NCBI RefSeq assembly: GCF_009687865.1 | Contig: NZ_BLAE01000047.1 | Span: forward strand, 29,771 to 93,770 | Length of the DNA: 64,000 bases | From: Acrocarpospora macrocephala | GTDB lineage: Bacteria; Actinomycetota; Actinomycetes; Streptosporangiales; Streptosporangiaceae | Direction of reading: 5' to 3' | In this document: positions 8,891-18,047 of the stretch, piece after piece | How the letters are laid out: every line of letters starts with the position of its first letter | Position numbering within the stretch: position 1 is the first letter of the stretch | The notes under the pieces: model-generated | Database searches by the model: none | The model's input: only the letters and a program-made list of their open reading frames with translations | Told to the model about the DNA's origin: nothing | Made by a program: the position numbers and the translations under genes

Positions 8891-10159
8891 TCAGGGCCGC
8901 AGCGCGGCGGCCAGGCGGCTGAGGCCGAAGTCCAGGTCCTCCGCCGCGACGTTGAGCGCCGGACGCAGCCGGACCGAGCGTTCGCCACACGGCAACATCA
9001 GGACGCCCTCGTTTTCGCGCAGTCTCCTGATCAGCTCGCCGCGATCGCCAGGCACATCGAAGGCGCACATCAGTCCCCGGCCCCGGGCGTGCTCGACCAG
9101 GCCCTCGTCCTCCAGGCCGCGCAGCGCGCCGAGCAGCTTCTCGCCCAGGATCGTGGCGCGCGGGATCAGCCCGTCCCGCTCGATGATCTCCAGCAGCCGC
9201 CGGGATCGCACCATGTCCACCAGGTTGCCGCCCCAGGTGGAGTTGATCCGCCCGCTCACCTGGAACACGTTGTCCGGCACCAGGTCCACCCGCCGCCCGG
9301 CCATGATCCCGCCGACCTGCGTCTTCTTGGCGAACGCCACGATGTCCGGGGCCAGACCCAGCTGCTGGTACGCCCAGGGCGTCCCGGTCAGCCCGCCCCC
9401 CGTCTGCACCTCGTCCAGCACGAACAGCGCCTCGTGCCGGTGGCACAGCTCCTGCATGGCCTGGAGGAACCCGGCCCGCATGTGGTTGTCGCCGCCCTCG
9501 CCCTGGATCGGCTCGGCGATGAAGCAGGCGATGTCGTGGGGATGCCGCCGGAACGCCTCGGCCGCCTGGTCCAGCGCGCGCTCCTCGGCCCGCTCGACAT
9601 TCCCGAAGTGGATCGCGGGGACATCGACGCGGGGCCAGCCGAACTTGGGGAACCGGTCGGTCTTCACGGGTTCGGTGTTGGTCAGCGAGAGGGTGTAGCC
9701 GCTGCGGCCGTGGAAGGCGCGGCTCAGGTGCAGCACCTGGGTGCCGAGCCCGGGATGGCGGCCATGCCCCTCGTTCCAGCGGCTCTTCCAGTCGAAGGCG
9801 CACTTGACGGCGTTCTCCACGGCGAGCGCGCCGCCTTCCACGAAGAACAGGTGCGGCAGCTCAGGATCGCCCAGCACCCGGATGAACGTCTCCACGAACC
9901 CGGCCAGCTCCTCGGTGTAGAGGTCGGAGTTGGCGGGTTTGTTGGCGGCCACCCGGCCCAGCCGGGCCAGGAACTCCGGCTCGTCGTCGAACGGGTTCAT
10001 CCCCAGCGGCGCGGAGGCGAACGACGTGTAGAAGTCCAGATATTTCCTGCCGTCGCGGGCATCGACCAGCCAGGAGCCCTTGCTCCGCTCCAGATCGAGA
10101 ACCAGCCGATACCCGTCGACCAGCAGGTGCCGCCCCAGCCGCGCGTGCACGTCATCCAT
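8891..10159 (-). CDS. lat: L-lysine 6-transaminase
   Basis: The 422-residue class III PLP aminotransferase moves the epsilon-amino group of lysine to 2-oxoglutarate, giving piperideine-6-carboxylate. Sequence signs are a start typical of Lat (HLLVDGYRLVLDLERSKGSW), the conserved LDEVQTGGGLTG, and the Schiff-base lysine in AFAKKTQVGG. Lat acts in lysine catabolism and, in beta-lactam producers, feeds alpha-aminoadipate synthesis. No beta-lactam genes and no piperideine dehydrogenase gene are seen here, so a catabolic or stress role is more likely. GAGGAGG precedes the ATG. Confidence 0.93.
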   Translation of the reverse strand: MDDVHARLGRHLLVDGYRLVLDLERSKGSWLVDARDGRKYLDFYTSFASAPLGMNPFDDEPEFLARLGRVAANKPANSDLYTEELAGFVETFIRVLGDPELPHLFFVEGGALAVENAVKCAFDWKSRWNEGHGRHPGLGTQVLHLSRAFHGRSGYTLSLTNTEPVKTDRFPKFGWPRVDVPAIHFGNVERAEERALDQAAEAFRRHPHDIACFIAEPIQGEGGDNHMRAGFLQAMQELCHRHEALFVLDEVQTGGGLTGTPWAYQQLGLAPDIVAFAKKTQVGGIMAGRRVDLVPDNVFQVSGRINSTWGGNLVDMVRSRRLLEIIERDGLIPRATILGEKLLGALRGLEDEGLVEHARGRGLMCAFDVPGDRGELIRRLRENEGVLMLPCGERSVRLRPALNVAAEDLDFGLSRLAAALRP

Positions 10160-10258
10160 GTCGCCTCCTCATCGAGTCGTACGGACAACATGATTGCCTC
10201 ACACACGGCCGGAAATGTGAATAGCTTCCTCCTATAGAGGTCTATTCCCGGATGTTCT

Positions 10259-10864
10259 TCACGCCGCCATCGGATGCGCGCGATGCCCGGGATGGTGCGT
10301 CACGTGCCGCGCCCGGAACGCCAGCACCAGCATCGCGGCGCCCAGCACGATGGCGAAGATCGCGATCAGCGCCACCAGCGCGACCGCGCCCGCGCCCGGC
10401 CAGAGCATCAGGATCAGGCCGAAGAGCGCCGCGAGCACGCCGTTCAGGAGCATGCTCCAGTCGCCCTCGACCTCCTTGCGCCGCATCACCGCGCCCACGA
10501 TCTCGACGATGCCGGTGATGAGGAACCAGGCCCCGATCAGCCAGATCAGAGCCAGTGTGGTGATGCGCGGCCAGACCAGGGCCGCGATACCCGCGGCCAG
10601 GCTGACGAGGCCGGAGAGGATCAGCCAGCCGCGTTCCCCGCTGGGCCGGTCCCGGAACGCGCCCAGGATCGTGGTCGCTCCGTTGATCAGCGCGTACACG
10701 CCGAAGACGATGACCAGGGCCTTCAGGGTTATCGCGGGCCAGATCAGCGCGATGAGACCGAAGATGATCGCCAGTACGCCGCGGACGGCCAGCGTCCACC
10801 ATCGTTCTGGCGCCATCTCCGTGCCCTTGGCCCCGGAGTGGATGTCGGTATTCCTATTGGCCAT
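10259..10864 (-). CDS. HdeD-family membrane protein
   Basis: This 201-residue membrane protein has six predicted helices in three similar pairs (VRGVLAIIFGLIALIWP, LILSGLVSLAAGIAALVWP, LNGVLAALFGLILMLWP), the hallmark of HdeD/DUF308 proteins. In E. coli HdeD supports acid resistance; the role in actinomycetes is not known. The start at 10864 is preferred because GGAGGT lies 6-7 nt upstream; a longer frame reaching 10912 adds unconserved residues. The C-terminal tail has several His residues. Confidence 0.85.
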   Translation of the reverse strand: MANRNTDIHSGAKGTEMAPERWWTLAVRGVLAIIFGLIALIWPAITLKALVIVFGVYALINGATTILGAFRDRPSGERGWLILSGLVSLAAGIAALVWPRITTLALIWLIGAWFLITGIVEIVGAVMRRKEVEGDWSMLLNGVLAALFGLILMLWPGAGAVALVALIAIFAIVLGAAMLVLAFRARHVTHHPGHRAHPMAA

Positions 10865-10955
10865 GACGCCACCTCCATCCCTAGTACGTGTCCACCAGGA
10901 GGCCGTCACCAAGCCCTCATATCACCCAAATTGCCGTCAATCATGACAAAAACGA

Positions 10956-12563
10956 CTACAGAGCGTTGAGGAAGCGGGCCGCGACCGGGACCGCGGCGCC
11001 CGCGCCCGTGCCGCCGTTCTCGACGAAGACGGCGAACGCCAGATCGTCCTGATAGCCCACGAACCACGCGTGATCGGGCCGGCCCTGCCCGACCTCGGCG
11101 GTGCCGGTCTTCCCGGCCACGCCGGCGGGCAGCCCGCCGTTCATCGCGGTGCCCTCGGTGACCACGGCCGCCATCATCACGCGCAGCGCGGCCACCACGT
11201 CGGCGGGCAGCTCGCGCGGCATCGGCTGCGGGAGCTGGGCGGCGGGCAGCAGGTGCGGCGAGCGCCAGGTCCCGTTCTGCACGGCCGCCGCCATCGCCGC
11301 CATGCACAGCGGGCTGGCCTCCACCGTGCCCTGCCCGAAGGAGTCCTCCGCCATCGCGTCGTCGTTCCCCGGCGGCGTGAGCGACCCGCAGGTGCCGCCC
11401 GCGCCGGTGGCCAGGTCGCCGCCGAAACCGAACCTGCCCGCCTCGGCGACCAGCGTGTCGGCGGTCAGGCGCTCCACCGCGAGCTGGGCGAACGTGGTGT
11501 TGCAGGACTGCGCGAACGCCTGCCGGAGGGAGAGCGTGCCGTGTTCCCTGCTCTGGTAGTTGAGGATCAACCGGCCGTTCGGGATCTGGTAACGCGCCGG
11601 GCAGGCCACCGGGGTGTCCGGGGTCAGTCCGGTGCCGAGCACCGCCGCCGCGGTGACGATCTTGAAGGTGGAGCCGGGCGGAAACTTCTGCTGGAAGGCG
11701 CCCTTGCCGCCGAGCCGGTCGGCGACCGCGAGTACCTCGCCCGTGGACGGCCGGATGGCGACCAGGGCGGCCGGATTGGCCACGCCGTCCAGGGCCCGCG
11801 CGGCCGACATCTGGATGTAGCGGTCGATCGTGGTGGTGACCCGGGGCGCGGGCCCGTCGCCCTCCTCGCGGACCAGCTCGATGGCCGGTTCCCCGGGGTT
11901 CTGGATCTCCGCGAGCCACCCCGCCTCCCCTGGGTGCGCCCCCACCATCAGATCCGCCACGTACGGCTCGGCCCCGCTGTCCAGCGGCAGCGGATCGCCC
12001 TCCCGGGTCGCCAGCCGGGGCGCCTGGCCGGGGATCGGGCTGCGCACCACGTGGCCGCCGAACTGGAGGTCGGGGTGGATGACGTCGGGCAGCCAGTCCA
12101 CCTTCCAGGAAGGACCGGACTTCAGCAGCCGGAGCACCGAGGGGTAGGTGATCTCCTCATCCCCCTTCAGCTGCCATTTGCCGGTGAAGGGAAGTTCCAC
12201 GCTGTTCGGGCCGGTCGGATTGACGCTGCCGGACGAGAGCACGATCGAGTCGGCGCCGACGGCGGTGCGGAACTCGCGGTGCAGGGTGGCGAACTCCGGG
12301 GGCACGTCGACCAGCAGTTCCGCCATGGCGTCCATGTCGCCCTTGGCCCAGGCTTGCAGGTAGGCGGTGCCGACTTCTTCCGGCGTGTCCCCCTCCTCGT
12401 CCACCCGGGGGTCATCGGCCGGGACGCTGGCCTGAGCGGTAGGCGTGGCTACGGTGTCGGTGGCGCCGGGTTCGTTCCGGCCGCTCATGATCAGGCCGGT
12501 CACGCCGGAGATGAATATGGCGAGTGCCACCGAGATCAGGACGAGCAGCGGCCGCCTGCGCAT
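10956..12563 (-). CDS. Penicillin-binding protein (transpeptidase)
   Basis: The 535-residue class B-type protein cross-links peptidoglycan. It has an N-terminal anchor helix (about 6-25), an NTF2-like MecA-N-type domain (about 60-175), a dimerisation-like region and a transpeptidase domain. The three active motifs are intact: PGSTFK (nucleophilic Ser), SCN and KTGTAE. The start at 12563 follows AGGAG by 7 nt, and the longer reading to 12608 is not conserved in style. The gene is transcribed away from the spermidine-synthase-like gene across a 59-bp gap that must hold both promoters. It resembles the extra PBPs found beside the essential set in actinomycetes. Confidence 0.92.
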   Translation of the reverse strand: MRRRPLLVLISVALAIFISGVTGLIMSGRNEPGATDTVATPTAQASVPADDPRVDEEGDTPEEVGTAYLQAWAKGDMDAMAELLVDVPPEFATLHREFRTAVGADSIVLSSGSVNPTGPNSVELPFTGKWQLKGDEEITYPSVLRLLKSGPSWKVDWLPDVIHPDLQFGGHVVRSPIPGQAPRLATREGDPLPLDSGAEPYVADLMVGAHPGEAGWLAEIQNPGEPAIELVREEGDGPAPRVTTTIDRYIQMSAARALDGVANPAALVAIRPSTGEVLAVADRLGGKGAFQQKFPPGSTFKIVTAAAVLGTGLTPDTPVACPARYQIPNGRLILNYQSREHGTLSLRQAFAQSCNTTFAQLAVERLTADTLVAEAGRFGFGGDLATGAGGTCGSLTPPGNDDAMAEDSFGQGTVEASPLCMAAMAAAVQNGTWRSPHLLPAAQLPQPMPRELPADVVAALRVMMAAVVTEGTAMNGGLPAGVAGKTGTAEVGQGRPDHAWFVGYQDDLAFAVFVENGGTGAGAAVPVAARFLNAL

Positions 12564-12622
12564 ACGGTTTCTCCTGGACGTTGGAGAGTGCACTCCTGGA
12601 TATATCACGCATAGGAGACAGA

Positions 12623-13471
12623 ATGGCGAAGGTTGTGAAGGAGCCCCTGCCGGGACGGTATCCGGTGAGTTACGGCGAGGTGGAACTCCTGCGCGACCTC
12701 GACCGGCCGTACGGGTGGGTGCTCTGCAGCGGCGGGGTGCCGCAGTCCTATGTGGATCTGGCCGATCCCACCTATCTGGACTTCGAGTATGTGCAGCTCA
12801 TGGGCACGGTCATCGACATCCTGCCAGGTGGGTCGCTGGATGTGGTGCACGTGGGCGGCGGGGCGTTCACGCTGCCCCGGTATGTGGCGGCCACCCGGCC
12901 GGGGTCCCGGCAGATCGTGATCGAACCGGATGAAGGGCTTGTTCAGCTGGTTCGCGACCAGCTCGGGCTCAGGTCCGTACCACGCCTGAAGGTGCGGATC
13001 ACCGACGGGCGGCGGGGCGCGACCGGGATCGAGGACGCGTTCGCCGACCTGGTCGTGCTGGACGCGTTCACCGGCGCGATCATGCCGGTGGAGCTGGCCA
13101 CGGCCGAGTATCTGGCCGACGTCGCGCGGATCCTGCGGCCGGGCGGCACGCTGCTGGTCAACGCCGCCGACGGCAAGGGCCTGATGTTCGCGCGGCGGCT
13201 GGTGGCCACGCTGCGCCGCGCGTTCCGGCACGTGCTGCTGCTGGCCGAGCCCGGCGTGCTGCGCGGGCGCAGGTTCGGCAACCTCATCCTGGTCGGGTCG
13301 GCTCGCGAGCTGCCGGTGGACCGGCTGGTGCGCAGTGCGGCGGGCGGCCTCACGCAAGCCCGCTGCGTGCACGGCGAGGACCTGACCAATTTCATCGCCG
13401 GAGCCGCGCCGATCAGGGACGGCGAACCGGTGGTCGCCCCGGTGCCGCCCCCGGACGTCTTCGGCTATTAA
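12623..13471 (+). CDS. Spermidine synthase-like methyltransferase-fold protein
   Basis: The 282-residue protein has the Rossmann fold of the SpeE family: DVVHVGGGAFTLPRYVAA (glycine loop), IVIEPDEGLVQL (acidic end of strand 2) and DLVVLDAFTGAIMPVELAT (the D-A-F block of the active site). It lacks most of the N-terminal tetramerisation strands of true spermidine synthases, as do many actinobacterial fused-type or solo SpeE-like proteins, so the substrate is uncertain. GGAGA lies 5 nt before the ATG at 12623. Confidence 0.78.
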   Translation: MAKVVKEPLPGRYPVSYGEVELLRDLDRPYGWVLCSGGVPQSYVDLADPTYLDFEYVQLMGTVIDILPGGSLDVVHVGGGAFTLPRYVAATRPGSRQIVIEPDEGLVQLVRDQLGLRSVPRLKVRITDGRRGATGIEDAFADLVVLDAFTGAIMPVELATAEYLADVARILRPGGTLLVNAADGKGLMFARRLVATLRRAFRHVLLLAEPGVLRGRRFGNLILVGSARELPVDRLVRSAAGGLTQARCVHGEDLTNFIAGAAPIRDGEPVVAPVPPPDVFGY

Positions 13472-13553
13472 TTAGAAAGTCGTGATCTGGACGGCCGCAG
13501 CGGTGAGTCGCCTGGTCGGCGGCTATGCGGCTGGCTATGGGACGGGTTTCTGA

Positions 13554-13826
13554 TTAACAAGAGCCGCCCTGTTCGGCCACGATCCGGTCGATGTGCCCGG
13601 CCAGCTGGTAGTCCCGGTCGGTGAGCCCGCCGGTGTCGTGCGTGGTGAGCGCGAAATGGACCGTACGCCACCGGATGTCGATGTCCGGATGGTGGTTCAT
13701 GCGTTCCGCCTCCACCGCCACGGCGGTCACGATGCCGATCGCGGTCGGGAAGTCGGGTGCGGTGACCGTGCGGCGGAGGGTGTTGCCGTCCCTCGTCCAG
13801 GAGGGCGGCTCGGGCTCATTTTCCAT
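13554..13826 (-). CDS. 4a-hydroxytetrahydrobiopterin dehydratase
   Basis: This 90-residue protein is of standard size for pterin-4a-carbinolamine dehydratase, which dehydrates the hydroxylated pterin made by aromatic amino acid hydroxylases. The motif AERMNHHPDIDIRWRTVHFALTTHDTGGLTDRD carries the paired catalytic histidines and the conserved Trp and Asp. A TAGGCT -10 element (13833-13838) lies 6 nt before the ATG, with no Shine-Dalgarno, so the mRNA is probably leaderless. No pterin-dependent hydroxylase is present in the window. Confidence 0.9.
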   Translation of the reverse strand: MENEPEPPSWTRDGNTLRRTVTAPDFPTAIGIVTAVAVEAERMNHHPDIDIRWRTVHFALTTHDTGGLTDRDYQLAGHIDRIVAEQGGSC

Positions 13827-13832
13827 GGCCCG

Positions 13833-13838
13833 AGCCTA
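13833..13838 (-). promoter_or_regulatory. Leaderless -10 element for the pterin dehydratase
   Basis: TAGGCT on the minus strand, 6 nt before the ATG at 13826, with no ribosome binding site between. Confidence 0.5.
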
Positions 13839-13850
13839 ACCATCCCCGGC

Positions 13851-14441
13851 TCAGAACATCGGAGCGCCACTCCCCGGCGCGGGCGAGGTCTTCGCCCGGG
13901 ACCGGCGGGCCATGGACATGACCCCGCGCACCATATGGGTGGCGTGGGTCTGCTGCCGGGTCGCGATCGACTCGGCCAGGATCGGCTCCAGCTCCGGCAT
14001 CAGCCGGGGCAGCTGGGTGACACTCCACTCGTGCCACCGGGAGAACTCGGTGCCGCCGCTGTCGCTGTCCTCGCCCCGGTAGGCCATCATGACCGGACAG
14101 TGATCGTTGGCGTAACCGAGCCAGGACTCGATCGCCGAATTGAACCGTTCCACACGTGAGACGGCCGCGTAGAACCAGCCGTCATCCCCCAGGTAATCCT
14201 CATCGCCAGACTTGGCCGGGTAGGCCCTGGCCAGCGCACCGTGCAGAAACAACCCACTCGCGACGACCAGCTGCCGCCCCTCGGACCAGTCGATCGTGTC
14301 CTGGAGCGGTCCAGGACAGCTCGATTCGATGGCCGTGCGCTGGTAACTCGAGGGTTCTCGCTCGAAACGCACGTGGACCTCGGCCCACATGTAGTACTTG
14401 GCTTCGCCTGCCCCGAAGAAGGGGAAGGGAAATTCGTTCAT
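13851..14441 (-). CDS. Unknown soluble protein
   Basis: The 196-residue protein is not recognised. It is soluble and rich in aromatic residues, with motifs such as GAGEAKYYMWAEVHVRFERE and GDEDYLGDDGWFYAAVSRVERFN. The C-terminal tail is basic and Ser/Pro-rich. No signal peptide or membrane helix is present. GGGAG lies a few nt upstream of the ATG. It stands back-to-back with the LuxR-family ATPase across 92 bp, which could allow shared control. Confidence 0.6.
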   Translation of the reverse strand: MNEFPFPFFGAGEAKYYMWAEVHVRFEREPSSYQRTAIESSCPGPLQDTIDWSEGRQLVVASGLFLHGALARAYPAKSGDEDYLGDDGWFYAAVSRVERFNSAIESWLGYANDHCPVMMAYRGEDSDSGGTEFSRWHEWSVTQLPRLMPELEPILAESIATRQQTHATHMVRGVMSMARRSRAKTSPAPGSGAPMF

Positions 14442-14533
14442 CTGATCTCCCAGAAGGCGGGATCGGTGACATCACGGTGTCAGGTCCCCCGAACTCCTAG
14501 CATCCGTAGTATTACGGGACTTTACTGGGTCCC

Positions 14534-17134
14534 GTGTTCGTCGGACGTGTCGCGGAGTTGACAGCGCTCGCTGAGGCGGCTGAGCGTGGTGGTCTCGCCG
14601 AGGTGGTCGGGGAGCCTGGGATCGGCAAGACCCGGCTGCTCACCGAGTTCGCCCGGCGCGCGGAGAAGCGCGGCCTGACCGTGCGCCGCGGCCGGGCCAC
14701 CGAGTACGAGCGGGAGATGCCCTACCGCGCCTTCGAGGAGGCGTTCGATCCGTTCCCGACCGGCGACCGGCTGGTGCTCGCCCGGGAGGTGCGGGCCCAG
14801 CTCGCGGCGGACGCCCCCGCCGTGCTGATCCTGGACGACCTGCACTGGGCCGACCCCGGCTCGATCGAACTGCTCGCCTACCTGCTCCGCCGCCCGCTCC
14901 CCTCCGAGCGGGTGCTGCTGGTCTGCGCCTACCGCGACCGGCAGGGCGGCGTACGGCTCCCGGCCGCGCTGGCCGAAGCCGGGCCCGCCGCCGTGCCGCA
15001 CACCCGGATCGAGGTCCCGCCGCTGGCCCTGGCCGACGCGGAGGCCCTGATCGGCAACCGCCCCGGGCTGCGCGCCCTCTACACGGAAAGCGGCGGCAAC
15101 CCCCTCTACCTGGAGGCCCTGGCCGGCCAGGAGGACCGCGGCTCCGGCCATCGCCACGACCTCACCGGCCTGCTGCTCGGCGAGATCGCCCTGCTGTCGG
15201 CCACCGAGCTGCTGGTGGCCCAGTCGGCCGCGGTCCTGGGCGACGAGTTCACCCCCGACGACGTCGCCATGGTGCTGGACTCCCCGCACACCGAGGCCCT
15301 CGGCCGGCTGGCCGCGCGCGACCTGATCCGCCCGGACGGCAACGGCAGGTTCCGCTTCCGGCATCCCCTGCTCCGCCGCCTGATCTACGAGAAGGCCGAC
15401 CCCGCCTGGCGGATGAGCGCCCACCGGGTGGCCGCCCGCGAGCTCACCCTGCTCCGCGCGCCCGTTCGCGAGGTGGCGCACCACGTCTCCCGTACGGCCA
15501 GCAGGCACGACCCCGGCGACCTGAAGACGCTGATGGAGGCCGCCAGGGAGGCCATCATGGTCGCCCCCGCCGCGGCCATCGACTGGCTGACGGCCGCCCT
15601 GCCCCTGGTCGGGGACCTCACCGATCCCGCGTCTGTCGAGCTGCGCGTGCTGCTGGCCAGGGCGTACACCTTCGACGGGCAGCTGGAGGCGGCCAGGACG
15701 GCCATGCACGAACTGCTGCCGCACCTGCCGGTGGGCACCCGCGGTGAGGTGGTGGCCGCCTGCGCGGTGGTGGAACGGCTGCTGGGCCGCTACCAGGAGT
15801 CGGCCTCGCTGCTGGCCGCCGAGGTCGGGCAGGGCGGCAAGGGCGCCTGGCTGCACCGCGAGCTCGCCACCCTGCGGCTGCAGATGGGCGACGTCGCCGG
15901 CGCGCTGTCGGAGGTGGCCGAGGCGATCGCCGCGGCGGACGCCCCCGAGGAGGAGGCGGCGGCGCACTCCCTGCTGGCCTTCACCGCCGCCTACGAGGGC
16001 AATCCGCAGGCCTCCGGCGAGGCGATCGCCGAAGCCCGGGCGCTGGCCGACGGCCTCAGCGACGCCGAGGTCATGCGCGAGCTCACCTGCCTGAGCCGGC
16101 TGGCCTGGGCCGAGCTCTTCATGGAGCTGCACGCCGACGCGGAACGGCACGCCCGCCGCGCGCTCGCGCTGGCCCGGCCGCTCGGCCGCAGCGGCATCCT
16201 GGCCGACGTGCTCACCGCCGCCGCCCAGATCTGCGGCCGCACCGGCCGCCTGGCCGAGGCCATCACGTTCGGCCAGGAGGCCGAGGACGTCGCCCACCAG
16301 TCCGGCAGCCCCACCCTGCTCGCGCTGGTCCAGGCCATCCACGCCGAGGCCCTCTCCTTCGTGGACCTGGGCCGGGCCGTGCACCTGGCCACCCGGGCCG
16401 GGGAGTCGGTGGCCGGGGTCGACGGCTGGTGGTCGGCCACCACCGTGTGCCTGTCCGCCCAGGTCATGCTGGTCGCCGGGGAACCCGACCGGGCCCGCTG
16501 GATGCTGCTGGGCATCGGCGGCGGGGTCGGCATGCCGCAGTGCCAGCCCGGCTACCGGCCGATGTGGCTGGAGTCGCTCACCCAGGCCGCGCTCGGCTGC
16601 GACGAGATCGCCTGGGCCAGCGCCGCCGCCGGCGCCGCCATGGCCGCGGCCGACGCGCTCACGCTGCCCGCGCAGCGGGCCTTCGCGCTGCGCGCCCAGG
16701 CCTGCGTCCGCCTGGCCGAAGGCGACCAGCGCACCGCGGAAGCCCTCGCCGAGCAGGCGATCGGCCTGTTCAACGACGTCAACATGCGCCCGCATGTGGC
16801 GCGCACCCTGCTGATGACGGCGGGCGCCCGCGCCGACCCCCACCACGCGCTGGCCACCGCCAAGAACATCGCGCTGGACATCGGGGCCACCGTGCTGGTG
16901 GAGGAGGCCGAGCGGGAGCAGCGCCGCCTGGCCGCCCGGGCGCCGCGCCGGGGCGAGCTGCTGACCCGGCGGGAGCGCCAGATCGCCGAGCTGGCGATGA
17001 CCGGCCTGACCAGCAAGGAGATCGCGACCAAGCTGCTGCTCAGCAGCCGCACGGTGGACGACCACCTGGCCCGCGTCTACCGCAAGCTGGGCGTCTCCTC
17101 CCGCGCGGCCCTGGCCGGGGTGCTGCTGACCTGA
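14534..17134 (+). CDS. LuxR-family transcriptional regulator with AAA ATPase (LAL type)
   Basis: The 866-residue protein has an N-terminal P-loop (VVGEPGIGKTRLL, about 25-37), Walker B (VLILDDLHWADPGS), a long TPR-like helical middle, and a C-terminal GerE helix-turn-helix (LTRRERQIAELAMTGLTSKE through VDDHLARVYRKLGV). This is the plan of the large ATP-binding LuxR regulators, often pathway activators. The start is a GTG at 14534; the protein begins MFVGRVAELTALAEA as is usual for the family. Nothing next to it is an obvious target; the convergent NgcEFG genes and the divergent unknown gene are the nearest candidates. Confidence 0.9.
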   Translation: MFVGRVAELTALAEAAERGGLAEVVGEPGIGKTRLLTEFARRAEKRGLTVRRGRATEYEREMPYRAFEEAFDPFPTGDRLVLAREVRAQLAADAPAVLILDDLHWADPGSIELLAYLLRRPLPSERVLLVCAYRDRQGGVRLPAALAEAGPAAVPHTRIEVPPLALADAEALIGNRPGLRALYTESGGNPLYLEALAGQEDRGSGHRHDLTGLLLGEIALLSATELLVAQSAAVLGDEFTPDDVAMVLDSPHTEALGRLAARDLIRPDGNGRFRFRHPLLRRLIYEKADPAWRMSAHRVAARELTLLRAPVREVAHHVSRTASRHDPGDLKTLMEAAREAIMVAPAAAIDWLTAALPLVGDLTDPASVELRVLLARAYTFDGQLEAARTAMHELLPHLPVGTRGEVVAACAVVERLLGRYQESASLLAAEVGQGGKGAWLHRELATLRLQMGDVAGALSEVAEAIAAADAPEEEAAAHSLLAFTAAYEGNPQASGEAIAEARALADGLSDAEVMRELTCLSRLAWAELFMELHADAERHARRALALARPLGRSGILADVLTAAAQICGRTGRLAEAITFGQEAEDVAHQSGSPTLLALVQAIHAEALSFVDLGRAVHLATRAGESVAGVDGWWSATTVCLSAQVMLVAGEPDRARWMLLGIGGGVGMPQCQPGYRPMWLESLTQAALGCDEIAWASAAAGAAMAAADALTLPAQRAFALRAQACVRLAEGDQRTAEALAEQAIGLFNDVNMRPHVARTLLMTAGARADPHHALATAKNIALDIGATVLVEEAEREQRRLAARAPRRGELLTRRERQIAELAMTGLTSKEIATKLLLSSRTVDDHLARVYRKLGVSSRAALAGVLLT

Positions 17135-17135
17135 G

Positions 17136-18044
17136 CTACTTGCCCACGCCTGCGGTGAGGCCGGACTGGATCTGGCGCTGGAAGATGACGTACACGATCA
17201 GGATGGGGATGATGGCCATGCTCAGCGCCGCGAACAGGGCGGCCCAGTCGGCTTCGTAGCCCGCGCTGGTGGAGATGTTGGCGATGCCCTGGGTGATCAG
17301 CCACAGGTCCTGCTTGTCGCCGGGGAGCAGCACGATGGGGAGCAGGTACTGGTTCCACTGGCCGATCACGTTGAAGATCGTGATGCTGATCAGGCCGGGC
17401 TTGGCCATCGGCATCATGATCTGGAAGAACGTGCGGGTGTGCGAGGCGCCGTCCATCACGGCGGCCTCGGCGACCGTGTCCGGGAGCGCCTTGAAGAAGG
17501 CCGCCAGGAAGAAGACCGTGAACGGCAGCGAGAACGCCACGTACACCAGGACGACGCCGACGTGGGTGCCGAGCAGCCCCAGGTTCTGGACCACCTTGTA
17601 CAGCGAGGAGAGCGCCAGGAACGGGGGGATGGACAGGCCTGACACGAACAGCAGGTAGATCAGGCGGTTGCCGGCGAACCGGTAGCGGGCCAGGACGTAC
17701 GCCGCCATCGAACCCAGCAGCATGGTGAAAAATGTGGAGATGGCCACCACGATCACGGTGTTGATCATGTACTGGCCGATGTTGGACTTCTCCCAGGCCC
17801 GGCCCCAGGCGTCCCAGTGGAAGTTGGCCGGCAGCGCCAGCGACTTTCCGCCGAACAGCTCGGTGTTGGTCTTGAACGAGCTGAGGAAGGTGTAGACGAT
17901 CGGGGCGACCGTGAGGATCGTCCAGATGAACAGCGCGAGGTGCGACAGCCCCCCGAAGACGCCGGGGCCCTGGCGTCTGGTCCCGAGGCGTCTGGTCCCA
18001 GGGTTTCTGGTCCCGGAGCTTCTGGTCACGGTGCGAGTGGCCAT
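17136..18044 (-). CDS. ngcG: Sugar ABC transporter permease NgcG
   Basis: The 302-residue inner-membrane permease has six helices and the EAA loop (EAAVMDGASHTRTFFQIMMP) that docks the ATPase. It is the third gene of the NgcEFG set for N-acetylglucosamine and diacetylchitobiose; it begins 3 nt after ngcF ends. No ATPase gene follows, as is typical, because a shared MsiK-type ATPase is used. The first 25 residues are unusual: four five-residue repeats (TRSSG, TRNPG, TRRLG, TRRQG) from a 15-bp tandem repeat extend the cytoplasmic N-terminus. Confidence 0.88.
   Translation of the reverse strand: MATRTVTRSSGTRNPGTRRLGTRRQGPGVFGGLSHLALFIWTILTVAPIVYTFLSSFKTNTELFGGKSLALPANFHWDAWGRAWEKSNIGQYMINTVIVVAISTFFTMLLGSMAAYVLARYRFAGNRLIYLLFVSGLSIPPFLALSSLYKVVQNLGLLGTHVGVVLVYVAFSLPFTVFFLAAFFKALPDTVAEAAVMDGASHTRTFFQIMMPMAKPGLISITIFNVIGQWNQYLLPIVLLPGDKQDLWLITQGIANISTSAGYEADWAALFAALSMAIIPILIVYVIFQRQIQSGLTAGVGK
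17973..18032 (-). repeat. Four 15-bp tandem repeats inside ngcG
   Basis: Four units of GCGTCTGGTCCCGAG and close variants (17973, 17988, 18003 and 18018) keep the reading frame and encode basic Thr-Arg-x-x-Gly repeats at the N-terminus of the permease. Confidence 0.8.
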
Positions 18045-18047
18045 GAT

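Noticed and set aside
8891..10159. Beta-lactam biosynthesis based on lat
   Set aside because: No ACV synthetase, IPNS or other beta-lactam genes nearby; the adjacent PBP is separated by another gene and is a normal cell-wall type.
14522..17065. Minus-strand 847-residue frame
   Set aside because: Lies exactly opposite the LuxR-family ATPase gene, whose P-loop and HTH are unmistakable.
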